Below, in pieces: positions 50,806 through 59,285 of a DNA stretch of 64,000 bases; the stretch's first letter is position 1, and each line of letters opens with the position of its first letter. The stretch lies in the NCBI GenBank assembly GCA_934726055.1, contig CAKVCZ010000008.1, positions 46,747-110,746 of the forward strand, written 5' to 3'. The notes under the pieces were generated by a model. That model did no database searches and had not been told where the DNA came from. It saw nothing but the letters and a program-made list of their open reading frames with translations. Source of the stretch: an uncultured Candidatus Melainabacteria bacterium (GTDB taxonomy: Bacteria; Cyanobacteriota; Vampirovibrionia; Gastranaerophilales; Gastranaerophilaceae). Made by a program: the position numbers and the translations under genes.

Positions 50806-52167
50806 TTATTTATCCGTATCTATGTTTATTAAAGATTTACCTAAATTTGTTATGGTTCCGGCACCTAATCCAACAACAATATCATTTTTTGTAAGTTGTG
50901 GGTATATAGCCTTTGCTACTTCTTCAACTGAACCTGATATGTATTGACATTTTTTAGATTCTTTTAACAAATCTTTTGCAAAATTTTCACCGGTTATACC
51001 TTCTATTTTATCTTCAGATGCGGCATAAACGTCTGTTACAATCACTTCAGAAGCGTATTCAAATGAGTCTTTAAAATCATTCCATAAGCTTTTCAACCGA
51101 GTGAATCTGTGTGGCTGAAAGACTGCAATAATATTTTTATCCTTAAATTTAGATAAAGCCGAAAGGGTTGCCTTAATTTCAGTTGGATGGTGTGCATAAT
51201 CGTCATAAATTACAGCACCTTTAACGTTGCCAACGTGTTGAAGCCTTCTTCCCATACCGCTAAAAGTAGCAAAATGTTGTAGAATTTTATTTAAATCTAT
51301 ATTAGCTTCATTTAAACTTGCCAATACTCCTAAGGCATTTAGAACGTTATGTTCTCCGAGTAATTTAATTTTTAAACTTGTGAGTAATTTGTCTTTGTAA
51401 TAAACATCAAATTCGCTGCCTTTAGGGGAGTACTGAATGTTTTTTGCTGTGTAATCAGCTTTATGTAGTCCAAATGTAATAAAACTATTGTTCTTTAATA
51501 GTTTGTTACCTTCATTATCATTATTAATAAGAATTTTTTGATTTTTGTCCAATTTAGATAAAAGTTTTTCAAAAGTTTCAACAAGTGATGATAAACCGTT
51601 TTTATAAAAGTCTAAATGGTCTGCTTCTAAGTTGTTTATAACTAAAATATCAGGATTGTATTTAACAATTGTTCCATCACTTTCATCCAGCTCTGCAATG
51701 AAATAGTTATCAGATTTGTAATTTGCATTTGTATGAATATCCGGAAGAATTCCGCCTACAATATAAGATGGATTCAATTCCGCCTTGTCTGTAACGTATG
51801 CAGCCAGACCGCTTGTTGTTGTTTTTCCATGTGTTCCGGCATAGCCGATAAAGCATTTTGAACGTTCTGATAAACTTTTTAGGATATCAGAACGATGGAG
51901 TATTTTTAATCCCAATTCTTTAGCTCGTTGAATTTCAGGATTATTTTCTCTAATGGCAGTGCTTGCAACTACTATGCAGTCATTAGGAACATTTGTTTTG
52001 TCGTGTCCGATATAAACTTTTGCTCCAAGATTTCTAATCTCATCTATATATTTGCTATCATTAATGTCTGAGCCTGACACTATATAACCTTCTTGAAGAA
52101 GATATTTTGCCAGTCCGCTCATTCCGATTCCGCCTATGGCTATAAAATGATATTTCTCTTTTTCCAC
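50806..52167 (-). CDS. murC: UDP-N-acetylmuramate--L-alanine ligase
   Basis: 453 residues. IAIGGIGMSGLAKYLLQEGY, GYAGTHGKTTTSGLAAYV (ATP loop), AELDESDGTIVKYNPDILVI, LEADHLDFY, GMGRRLQHVGNVKGAVIYDD, YAHHPTEIKATL and FQPHRFTRLKSL are MurC markers. It adds L-Ala to UDP-MurNAc. It is first of the murC-murB-ddl-ftsQ-nadE run; about 80 AT-rich bases separate it from the next upstream gene, and no obvious promoter is claimed. Confidence 0.96.
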   Translation of the reverse strand: MEKEKYHFIAIGGIGMSGLAKYLLQEGYIVSGSDINDSKYIDEIRNLGAKVYIGHDKTNVPNDCIVVASTAIRENNPEIQRAKELGLKILHRSDILKSLSERSKCFIGYAGTHGKTTTSGLAAYVTDKAELNPSYIVGGILPDIHTNANYKSDNYFIAELDESDGTIVKYNPDILVINNLEADHLDFYKNGLSSLVETFEKLLSKLDKNQKILINNDNEGNKLLKNNSFITFGLHKADYTAKNIQYSPKGSEFDVYYKDKLLTSLKIKLLGEHNVLNALGVLASLNEANIDLNKILQHFATFSGMGRRLQHVGNVKGAVIYDDYAHHPTEIKATLSALSKFKDKNIIAVFQPHRFTRLKSLWNDFKDSFEYASEVIVTDVYAASEDKIEGITGENFAKDLLKESKKCQYISGSVEEVAKAIYPQLTKNDIVVGLGAGTITNLGKSLINIDTDK

Positions 52168-52249
52168 TTTTCCTTACCAGCTTTTTACTTACATTTAAAT
52201 TATAGTACAAATATTGTTTTATTAACAGATATTTAAAATTTTTTAATAA

Positions 52250-53623
52250 TTAGAATTTTATATTGTCATTTGTTATTGGACTAATATCTTTTAATGTTGT
52301 GTATAATAGTTTGACAGGTTTTTCTTTTGCTTTTTTTATAACTTTACAGTGTGCTAGACTTTTGTATCCGTCTTTACCTGCTGCAATATAGTCATTTGTT
52401 ATCACTTTGTATGTTTTGTTATCATCAATATTTTTATCTTTTAGGTAAACTTGCAAAAATCTTCTGTTAGTTTGAATTTTACCTTCATAGAGGCATTGTT
52501 TTAAGTATTTTCCTTGTAGTTCAACAAGAACTATTTTGTTTTCAAATGGCAAAATTTCCATTAAATCAGCATAAGTAATTTTATCTGTAAGATTTCTGTT
52601 AATTCTTATTGAACCGGAGTTTGTTATAACTGCATCATAGTCTTTGAATGGTTTTGTCATTGATATTAGAACCAATTTTCCTAAATTTGTTTGACAATGT
52701 TCAATTGTTGTCTGATCTCCAATTAAATCTACTGTTGTAGTTGCCACAATCTTATTTCTATCTTTATTGATTTTTTTGTCTGCTTTTGAAATTATGCTAT
52801 CTGTTCTATTTTCTTTTGGATATTTTGAATCAACGTCTAAATATGAATATGATTTAAGTTTTTTATCGAATATAATTTTGCCCACTCGAACTCCAAATTC
52901 TCCATCTTGAATTATGGGAGTTTTGTTTATATATTTTGGATATTCAAAAAAGAAATGATTATGTCCTCCCAAAATTATATCAATATTTTCGATTGCGTTT
53001 GCTATGCGTTGGTCTTCTTCTAAACCGCAATGTGATAGAATTATAAGTTTATCATAATCCACATTTTTTATTATTTTCTTTATTTCATATATAGGATTTG
53101 TAACAGTTATATCACCTGTTGTTGTTAGGTTTTTTAGAGATTGAGTTGTAACGCCTATTATAAGAAATTTTTCCCCATCAAATTCTTTAACAATGTAGGG
53201 TTTTACGTGTGTCTTTAAGTATTTGTCTTTAAAATGTACATTGGCACTTAAGAATTGTGTCTTTGATGCTTTTATATTCCTTTTTAGAATTTTTAATCCA
53301 TCGTCAAATTCGTGATTTCCTAATGCTATTGCATCATAATTGAGATAAGGCAAAAGTTTTGCATTTAACAAGCCCTTGTCGATTCTGTAATATATTGAAC
53401 CTTGGAAAACATCGCCGCTATCTAAAAGTAAGTAATTTTTACTATCAGATTTTGTTTTATTAAAAATATAAATTCTTCTTGATAGTCCACCAATATCAGC
53501 TTTTCCTTTATATTCTATCGGACTTATTCTTCCGTGAGTATCACTTGTATGTAAAATCGTTATCTCTGCTGCGTAGCAAAGGTTTATACAAAGTAGAATT
53601 AAACATAAAAAGGCTTTTTTCAT
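52250..53623 (-). CDS. UshA-like 5'-nucleotidase / metallophosphatase, exported
   Basis: 457 residues. A signal peptide (MKKAFLCLILLCINLCYA) precedes the calcineurin-like domain: ILHTSDTHGRISP, LLDSGDVFQGSIYYR, ALGNHEFDDGL, ILSHCGLEEDQRIANAIENI and ILGGHNHFFFE. The C-terminal 5'-nucleotidase domain has ITNSGSIRINRNL and VITNDYIAAGKDGYKSL. It dephosphorylates nucleotides or UDP-sugars in the periplasm. It begins one base after the ABC permease gene, which is an unusual partner. Confidence 0.92.
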   Translation of the reverse strand: MKKAFLCLILLCINLCYAAEITILHTSDTHGRISPIEYKGKADIGGLSRRIYIFNKTKSDSKNYLLLDSGDVFQGSIYYRIDKGLLNAKLLPYLNYDAIALGNHEFDDGLKILKRNIKASKTQFLSANVHFKDKYLKTHVKPYIVKEFDGEKFLIIGVTTQSLKNLTTTGDITVTNPIYEIKKIIKNVDYDKLIILSHCGLEEDQRIANAIENIDIILGGHNHFFFEYPKYINKTPIIQDGEFGVRVGKIIFDKKLKSYSYLDVDSKYPKENRTDSIISKADKKINKDRNKIVATTTVDLIGDQTTIEHCQTNLGKLVLISMTKPFKDYDAVITNSGSIRINRNLTDKITYADLMEILPFENKIVLVELQGKYLKQCLYEGKIQTNRRFLQVYLKDKNIDDNKTYKVITNDYIAAGKDGYKSLAHCKVIKKAKEKPVKLLYTTLKDISPITNDNIKF

Positions 53624-53624
53624 A

Positions 53625-54509
53625 TTAATCTTTCTCCAAATAAACTAAAATTTTTCTTATGTTCCATTGAAATAGGGTAAGAATGAATATTATAGCGAAT
53701 AGTACATACGCAAGAGCACTTGCTTTTCCTATGTTAAAATATTCGAATGCATTTTTATAAATTGAATATACTATGACATTTGTACTATCTAATGGCCCAC
53801 CTTGTGTCATTATGAAAATTAAGTCAAAAACTTGAAATGAGCTGATTGCAGTGATAATCACCACAAAAAATATCGTTGGGGATAGCAGAGGAATTGTAAT
53901 ATTCTTAAAAGTTTGGTAAGAGTTTGCACCATCTATTTTTGAGGCTTCAAACAGTTCTTTGTTCAACGTAGAAAATCCTGCTAGAAAAATTATCATATTG
54001 TAGCCTATAAGCTTCCAAACCGATACAATTATCAGTGCCGGCATTGCAAAATGTGTATCATACAACCAATTTATGTGTAGATGCAGCAGGTTATTTAAAT
54101 ACCCAATATTTGGGTCAAAAATCCACTCCCAAACTATTCCAATAACTATCATCGGGGTGATAAATGGAATAAAATAAGCTATTTTAAAAAATTCTCCGCC
54201 AATAATTTTGTTATTTAAAATGTAGGCTAATATTAGTGGAATCAGTACTCCAAAGAATGTTGTTGATAGGGCATAAACAAATGTATTTATAAGAATTTTT
54301 ACAAAAATTGGTTCTGTAAAAATTGCTTTATAATTGTTTAATCCAACAAATTTGATTTCATTTAAAAGATCCCAGTTAGTGAAACTCAAACCAAAAGAAC
54401 AAAAAATGGGAATTATGATAAATATTAGTGTTCCAATAAGTGCAGGTAAAATAAACAGATAACCTGCAAACGAAGTTTTATTTAAAAAGTCTGATATAAT
54501 GTTTTTCAT
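53625..54509 (-). CDS. Carbohydrate ABC transporter permease (MalF/UgpA type)
   Basis: 294 residues from ATG 54509 (a TTG three codons upstream is the alternative). Six membrane helices with the EAA loop FEASKIDGANSYQTFKNITI and PLLSP are typical; the N-terminal GYLFILPALIGTLIFIIIPI and FIPFITPMIVIGIVWEWIFD are also family-like. It would form half of a sugar importer, but the second permease, ATPase and binding protein are absent here, so it is an orphan or has partners elsewhere. Divergent from the phosphohexomutase gene. Confidence 0.9.
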   Translation of the reverse strand: MKNIISDFLNKTSFAGYLFILPALIGTLIFIIIPIFCSFGLSFTNWDLLNEIKFVGLNNYKAIFTEPIFVKILINTFVYALSTTFFGVLIPLILAYILNNKIIGGEFFKIAYFIPFITPMIVIGIVWEWIFDPNIGYLNNLLHLHINWLYDTHFAMPALIIVSVWKLIGYNMIIFLAGFSTLNKELFEASKIDGANSYQTFKNITIPLLSPTIFFVVIITAISSFQVFDLIFIMTQGGPLDSTNVIVYSIYKNAFEYFNIGKASALAYVLFAIIFILTLFQWNIRKILVYLEKD

Positions 54510-54567
54510 AATTTCCAAAAGTTTATTTTTTATGATAATATTATATATAAAAAACGGAGGATTTTAA

Positions 54568-56046
54568 ATGTTAACTAAATGGGATAGTGCGTTTGGCAAA
54601 AATGATATAAGAGGTGTTTTTGGGCAAGATGTTACGGAAGAATTATATTTTTATGTAGGTAAAGCTTATGTAAGATATATTTCAAATTTATCTGATAAAG
54701 AAGTTAAAGATTTATGGATAACTGTTTGCAGAGATGCAAGAAACCATTCACCTGCTCTTGCAAAGGCATTAATTCAAGGTGTAACTTCAACTGGTGCAAA
54801 TGTAGTTGATTTAGGTCTTGCACCTACTCCAATAGGTTATTATTCAGATGTTGTTGGTGTAAATGCTACTGTAACAAACGGTGAAGATGTTGATGGAGCA
54901 CTAATTGTTACGGCAAGTCATAATCCAAGCCAATACAATGGTTTGAAAATGACATATCAAGGTCAATTGTTGGATGAAAAACCAATTCAAGATTTATTAA
55001 AAATTGTTGCTGAAGTTAGTAAGGAATCTCTGTTATCTCATACCTTTGGTAAAGTTGTTGAATATGATTTAATTCCAGACTATACGGATGTTATGAAATT
55101 AAACTTTGGCAGAGTTGGCGAGGGTGTAAAAGTTGTAGTTGACAGTGCAAATGGAACAGGTGGTGTTGTTGCACCAAGTTTGTACAGAGCATTAGGTTGC
55201 GATGTTGTTGAGTTATATTCAAATCCTGACGGTAAATTTCCAAATCATCATCCAAATCCAAGTGATGAAAAGACTTTGGACGATATCAAAAAAGCTGTTG
55301 TTGAAAACAATGCAGACTTTGGTATAGCTTTTGACGGAGATAGCGATAGAATTGGTGTAATTGATTCTCAAGGTCATTCAATGACCGGCGATAAATTATT
55401 GTTAATTTATGCATTAGATGTGATTGAAAAATACAAAGATACTGGTGTAATACCAAAAGTCGTATCTGAGGTTAAATGTTCTCAAGTTTTATTTGATACA
55501 ATTAATTCATTGGATGCAGAAGCAATCATGTGCAAAACAGGTCATGGCTATATTAAAGCAAAAATGAAAGAAGTTGGAGCTGTATTAGGTGGTGAAATGA
55601 GCGGACATACGTTCTTCAAAGACAGATATTACGGATTTGACGATGCTGTTTATGCAGGTTGTAGAATGATTGAAATTGTTTCTAAAAACAAAAAGTTAAA
55701 ACAATCTTTTAAAGTTGAGGAATTACTTGCTCCGTTTAATAAGGTTTATTCTTCTCATGAAGTAAGACTATCTTGCCCAAATGAACTAAAAAAGACAGTT
55801 TTAACTCAATTTGAAAAATATGTTAGTGCTAATCCAAATTTATTTGGTTCAAAAATTAAAGATATTATAACTCTTGATGGAATGAGAATTGTTTTTGACG
55901 GTGGATTCGCTTTGATTCGTCAAAGTAATACAGAACCTGTTTTTACACTTCGTTTTGAAGCCAAAACAAAAGAAAAATGTGATAGATTCGAAAAGATTAT
56001 GGTTTCAAAAGTCGAGGAATTTGTAAACAATTGTAAAGTAAAATAA
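54568..56046 (+). CDS. manB: Phosphomannomutase/phosphoglucomutase
   Basis: 492 residues. GKNDIRGVFGQDV, VTASHNPSQYNGLKMT (phospho-Ser), GIAFDGDSDRIGVID (metal loop), GGEMSGHTFFKDRYYGFDDA (sugar loop) and RQSNTEPVFTLRFEAK (phosphate loop) appear in order, the AlgC/PMM-PGM pattern. It interconverts hexose 1- and 6-phosphates for glycogen and surface-glycan precursors. GGAGG before ATG 54568. Confidence 0.94.
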   Translation: MLTKWDSAFGKNDIRGVFGQDVTEELYFYVGKAYVRYISNLSDKEVKDLWITVCRDARNHSPALAKALIQGVTSTGANVVDLGLAPTPIGYYSDVVGVNATVTNGEDVDGALIVTASHNPSQYNGLKMTYQGQLLDEKPIQDLLKIVAEVSKESLLSHTFGKVVEYDLIPDYTDVMKLNFGRVGEGVKVVVDSANGTGGVVAPSLYRALGCDVVELYSNPDGKFPNHHPNPSDEKTLDDIKKAVVENNADFGIAFDGDSDRIGVIDSQGHSMTGDKLLLIYALDVIEKYKDTGVIPKVVSEVKCSQVLFDTINSLDAEAIMCKTGHGYIKAKMKEVGAVLGGEMSGHTFFKDRYYGFDDAVYAGCRMIEIVSKNKKLKQSFKVEELLAPFNKVYSSHEVRLSCPNELKKTVLTQFEKYVSANPNLFGSKIKDIITLDGMRIVFDGGFALIRQSNTEPVFTLRFEAKTKEKCDRFEKIMVSKVEEFVNNCKVK

Positions 56047-56124
56047 AAATAAATAACTAAAAAAAGTCAATTTTTACCTCTAAATATTCTTTATATAAGT
56101 ACGAGATATTTAGAGGTATTTTAT

Positions 56125-57435
56125 ATGTCAGGCAATGTAAATTTCAATCCAAGTTTTACGGGTAATTATTATTATTCATCAAAAGATGTCGAAAATTTAG
56201 TAAAATATGCAACTGGTGTCGCAATAACAAATAAGGAAAGTGTAAGTGCAACAGATTTAGTTGCATCAACTGTTCCAGATTTAGCAATAAAAGGTTTGTC
56301 TTGGTTAAGAAAGAATAAGGGTAATTATTCTGAAGCAATGCGAGCTGCAAAAGCTCAAACTCAAGCTTTGCATGGGGTTTATAAAAATGGCGGAAGTATT
56401 GTAAATGGTCTAAAAGCTGTAAGTAATTCATCTGCTGCAAGTCAAATTTTAGGTATGTTACCTGAAGCAAAGAATTTGTCAACACTATCCAAAGAAACTC
56501 AAACTTTATATTCACAAGCAAAAGCTGCAGCTTTACATGCTAAACAATTTGGTGCTCAAAAAAGTTTAGAAAATGCAAGTAGTTTATTATCTAAGGCGAA
56601 TGCTGCTGCTTATGCTGAAACAGCATCAAGTGCAACAGGTATATTTGCAAAAGTAAAAAATGCTCTAGGCATAACAAAACTAGGCAATGCTATAAATAAT
56701 TTGGCTGTTAAATCTCCAAAATTTGCAAAAGTTTTAAATGTATGTAAATCAAATGGTGCAGGTATAATGCTTGCTATGGAAGGTGTAACAGAAGTTGTAT
56801 CTAATGTAATTCCAACATTTAAACAGTTAGGTGCAAAAGCCGGAGCAAAACAAGTTGGAAAATCTGCAGTAAAAACCGCAGCATCAGTTGGTGGTTGGAT
56901 TGCGGGTGCTGCATTGGGTACTAAAGTAGGTGCTTTAATTGGTTCAGTTATTCCGGGTGCAGGTACAGCTATCGGTGCCGTTGCAGGTGCTATAATTGGT
57001 TCAGCTGCATCTTTAATTGGGGGTGCTTTAGGTAGCAGATTTGGCAAAAGTGTTGCTGAAAAAGTTGTAGGTAAAGATGAATTGGCTTTGGCAAAAGAAC
57101 AAGAAACACAAGCTCTTGCACAAAAAATTCAAAATGATCCAAATGCTTTAAACAGTATAGTTAATGTTGCTTTTGAAAAATTAAATAATGAAGGTGTATC
57201 AGGTGAAGATGCAAAAATTGCATACGATAGTTTGCAAAAGATAGCGAGTGCATCTTCAGGTCCTCAAAATGATAATTCTTCTCAAAGTTCACAATCAACA
57301 ACAAATCCATTTGCTTCGGCAAATCCATCTTTCACGGGAACTTCAAGTTTAGATATAACTAAATACCAATCTCCTGCTCAAAAAATGCAAGATGAAATGT
57401 TAATGCAGCAAATTTCAGCACAGTATGGTTTATAA
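56125..57435 (+). CDS. Ala/Gly-rich glycine-zipper protein with SFTG tags at both ends
   Basis: 436 residues. The N terminus has NPSFTGN (8-14), and close to the C terminus NPSFTGT recurs (about 405-411). Between them is an Ala/Lys/Ser-rich helical region (about 50-235) and a long Gly zipper, with GGWIAGAALGTKVGALIGSV and GAGTAIGAVAGAIIGSAASL near 250-295. Gly zippers insert in membranes or line oligomeric pores. No signal peptide is present. The double tag makes it the best candidate for a component tied to the tagged proteins, but no function can be assigned. It is monocistronic with a strong terminator. Confidence 0.65.
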   Translation: MSGNVNFNPSFTGNYYYSSKDVENLVKYATGVAITNKESVSATDLVASTVPDLAIKGLSWLRKNKGNYSEAMRAAKAQTQALHGVYKNGGSIVNGLKAVSNSSAASQILGMLPEAKNLSTLSKETQTLYSQAKAAALHAKQFGAQKSLENASSLLSKANAAAYAETASSATGIFAKVKNALGITKLGNAINNLAVKSPKFAKVLNVCKSNGAGIMLAMEGVTEVVSNVIPTFKQLGAKAGAKQVGKSAVKTAASVGGWIAGAALGTKVGALIGSVIPGAGTAIGAVAGAIIGSAASLIGGALGSRFGKSVAEKVVGKDELALAKEQETQALAQKIQNDPNALNSIVNVAFEKLNNEGVSGEDAKIAYDSLQKIASASSGPQNDNSSQSSQSTTNPFASANPSFTGTSSLDITKYQSPAQKMQDEMLMQQISAQYGL

Positions 57436-57458
57436 TAAGTCGTAAAAAATATCAAAAT

Positions 57459-57490
57459 AAAAAGACTGGCTCTCTTGAGTCAGTCTTTTT
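57459..57490 (+). terminator. Terminator after the glycine-zipper gene
   Basis: AAAAAGACTGGCTC (57459-57472) pairs with GAGTCAGTCTTTTT (57477-57490) with one G-T pair and a 4-base loop. Confidence 0.92.
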
Positions 57491-57542
57491 GTTCTTAATT
57501 AACTTTAGCAGTTAATTTACCCCTAATCTAATAGCATTGTTT

Positions 57543-57728
57543 TTAAAGAAGAGTCATCACATTAAAATCTCTTTCAACTGTGGATTGAGTTGATTCAAAG
57601 GATGCATTAAGCGTCTTTTCTATAAATCCTTCAATTAACTTAATATCATTTTTTAAATTAATAAAATTTTCAGTTTTTTGTTCAATTAAACATCTTTTAA
57701 ATTCATTGTAGTCGAATTGTTTATTCAT
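57543..57728 (-). CDS. Small hypothetical protein, 61 residues
   Basis: I place the start at ATG 57728, which has AAGGAG eight bases upstream; the ATG seven codons further up has none. The product is soluble and charged (KQFDYNEFKRCLIEQ, LINLK-type helices) with a Thr/Ser-rich middle and ends NVMTLL. No family is recognised. It lies alone between the glycine-zipper terminator and the 6S-like RNA. Confidence 0.5.
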   Translation of the reverse strand: MNKQFDYNEFKRCLIEQKTENFINLKNDIKLIEGFIEKTLNASFESTQSTVERDFNVMTLL

Positions 57729-57901
57729 AACGCACTCCTTGAAATACAAACTCTTATATCCATATTAAATATATCGGACTGCATGCGATAAACTTTAGTT
57801 TTTAATTAAATTTTGTTACATATTTTAATAAAATTATAAAAATAAAAAATATTATTTAGCAACTGAAAAGTTTTTATGATAAAAATTACCCGTTTGCGGA
57901 C

Positions 57902-57930
57902 TTGAAAAGAGAAAAAACATGTGTCATAAT
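57902..57930 (+). promoter_or_regulatory. Promoter of the 6S-like RNA
   Basis: TTGAAA (57902-57907), exactly 17 bases, CATAAT (57925-57930) with TGT just before the -10 box. It is one of the best-formed promoters in the window and has no coding gene immediately downstream. Confidence 0.75.
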
Positions 57931-57936
57931 GATATT

Positions 57937-58112
57937 ACCTTGCATAGATGTTTATTTTGTTCCTACATTTTTAAATATCGGGAGAATTGACTCTAATGGC
58001 ATTGAAGTATACCGACCGATAGAAATATCGCCAGTCGGAAACGGATTAGTCAAGGCGTTCACCCACCTGCGAGATTACGCAGGCAACAAAATCGCATTTG
58101 TGTGAGGTTTCT
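57937..58112 (+). ncRNA. ssrS: Probable 6S RNA
   Basis: About 175 nt starting seven bases after a good -10 box. The ends pair along 14 positions (57937-57950 with 58095-58108, some G-U), extended by ATTTTGTT (57954-57961) with AACAAAAT (58085-58092). The middle is an open bubble. The apical arm has TTGACTCTAAT against ATTAGTCAA and a terminal hairpin CCGACCGATA/TATCG-CCA-GTCGG (58012-58038). On the 3' side TTCACCCA is followed by CCTGCG/CGCAGG (58066-58083), matching the small 3' bubble hairpin of 6S RNA. T-rich sequence follows. 6S RNA mimics an open promoter and holds sigma-70 RNA polymerase in stationary phase. Sequence identity to known families was not testable here. Confidence 0.75.
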
Positions 58113-58175
58113 TTTTGTTTTAAATTTTTTATGTTATTATTTACTTAAGATATAGTTTAATGTTGAGGTAGTGTT

Positions 58176-59231
58176 ATGATTATTGTTATGGAACCTGGAA
58201 CTTCTGAAGATAATATCCAAAGAGTTGTAAAAATTCTGGAAAAGCATGAGTTCCGAGTAATATTGAATAGAGGCGATGTAATGACTGTTATCGCTGCAAT
58301 TGGCGATAAAAGAATGTTTGACCCTCATTCACTAGGTTCACTTGAAGGTGTTAGAGAAGTTAAGATAATTCAAGAACCGTATAAATTAGCATCACGTGAA
58401 GCTCATTCAAAAGATACTGTTGTTTCGTTTGAAAATGGTGTTAAAATTGGCGGATACGAAAGACCTGTCGTAATAGCAGGACCATGTTCTGTTGAACAAG
58501 AATTTCAAGGTTTATTAGATGTCGCGTATGCCGTAAAAGAAATGGGCTGCCAGTTCTTGCGTGGGGGTGCATTTAAACCAAGAACATCGCCATACGATTT
58601 TCAAGGTTTAGAGGAAAAAGCTTTGATATATCTTGCAAGAGCAAAAGAAAAAACAGGTTTGTTAGTTGTTTCAGAACTAATGGATTCTAATGACATGCCA
58701 ATGTTTGAATCTTATGTTGATGTAATTCAAATTGGTGCCAGAAACATGCAAAACTTCTCATTATTAAAAGCAGTTGGTAAATCTAAAAAACCTGTATTGC
58801 TAAAAAGAGGCGGTGCTTCTACAATAAGAGAATTCTTGCTTGCCGCAGAATACATTATGTGTAACGGTAATGAGAATGTTATCTTATGCGAAAGAGGAGT
58901 AAAAGGTTTTGACCAATCATTTACAAGAAATGTTTTGGACATATCGGCTATTCCTGTAATAAGAAAATTATCTCACTTGCCTATTATTGTTGATCCGAGC
59001 CATGCAACCGGCAGAAGATATTTGATAGAACCAATGTCAAAGGCAGCTTTGGTTGCAGGTGCACATGGTATAATGATGGAAGTTCATCATGACCCTGATA
59101 ATGCATCATCAGACGGTGCTCAAAGTTTATCTATTCCTCAATTTACAGATGTTGCAAAGAGAATTAATAAATTAATTGGTCGTATTGACTATGATAACAG
59201 AATTACAAAACAAGAATTAGGACTGGAATAA
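58176..59231 (+). CDS. aroF: 3-deoxy-7-phosphoheptulonate synthase (DAHP synthase, ferredoxin-like N-terminal domain type)
   Basis: 351 residues. Residues 1-75 are the small regulatory domain (IIVMEPGTSEDNIQRVVKIL), and from about 95 on is the KDSA/DAHPS barrel: VIAGPCSVE, LRGGAFKPRTSPYDFQGL, QIGARNMQNFSLLK, LLKRGGASTIREFL, LCERGVKGF and VDPSHATGRR. It condenses PEP and erythrose 4-phosphate in aromatic synthesis. GAGG lies before ATG 58176. It is 64 bases after the 6S-like RNA, with its own start region. Confidence 0.95.
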   Translation: MIIVMEPGTSEDNIQRVVKILEKHEFRVILNRGDVMTVIAAIGDKRMFDPHSLGSLEGVREVKIIQEPYKLASREAHSKDTVVSFENGVKIGGYERPVVIAGPCSVEQEFQGLLDVAYAVKEMGCQFLRGGAFKPRTSPYDFQGLEEKALIYLARAKEKTGLLVVSELMDSNDMPMFESYVDVIQIGARNMQNFSLLKAVGKSKKPVLLKRGGASTIREFLLAAEYIMCNGNENVILCERGVKGFDQSFTRNVLDISAIPVIRKLSHLPIIVDPSHATGRRYLIEPMSKAALVAGAHGIMMEVHHDPDNASSDGAQSLSIPQFTDVAKRINKLIGRIDYDNRITKQELGLE

Positions 59232-59248
59232 TCTGGTCCTAATTCTTT
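59214..59248 (+). terminator. Hairpin overlapping the aroF stop
   Basis: GAATTAGGAC (59214-59223) and GTCCTAATTC (59236-59245) form a perfect 10-bp stem around the stop codon, followed by a short TTT. A modest terminator. Confidence 0.6.
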
Positions 59249-59285
59249 ATGATATACATTTACTTGATGCTTTTTAATAACTTCT

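Noticed and set aside
57902..58105. Open reading frame of 67 codons
   Set aside because: It begins inside the -35 box of a strong promoter and runs through a highly paired RNA; no ribosome site and no protein-like composition.
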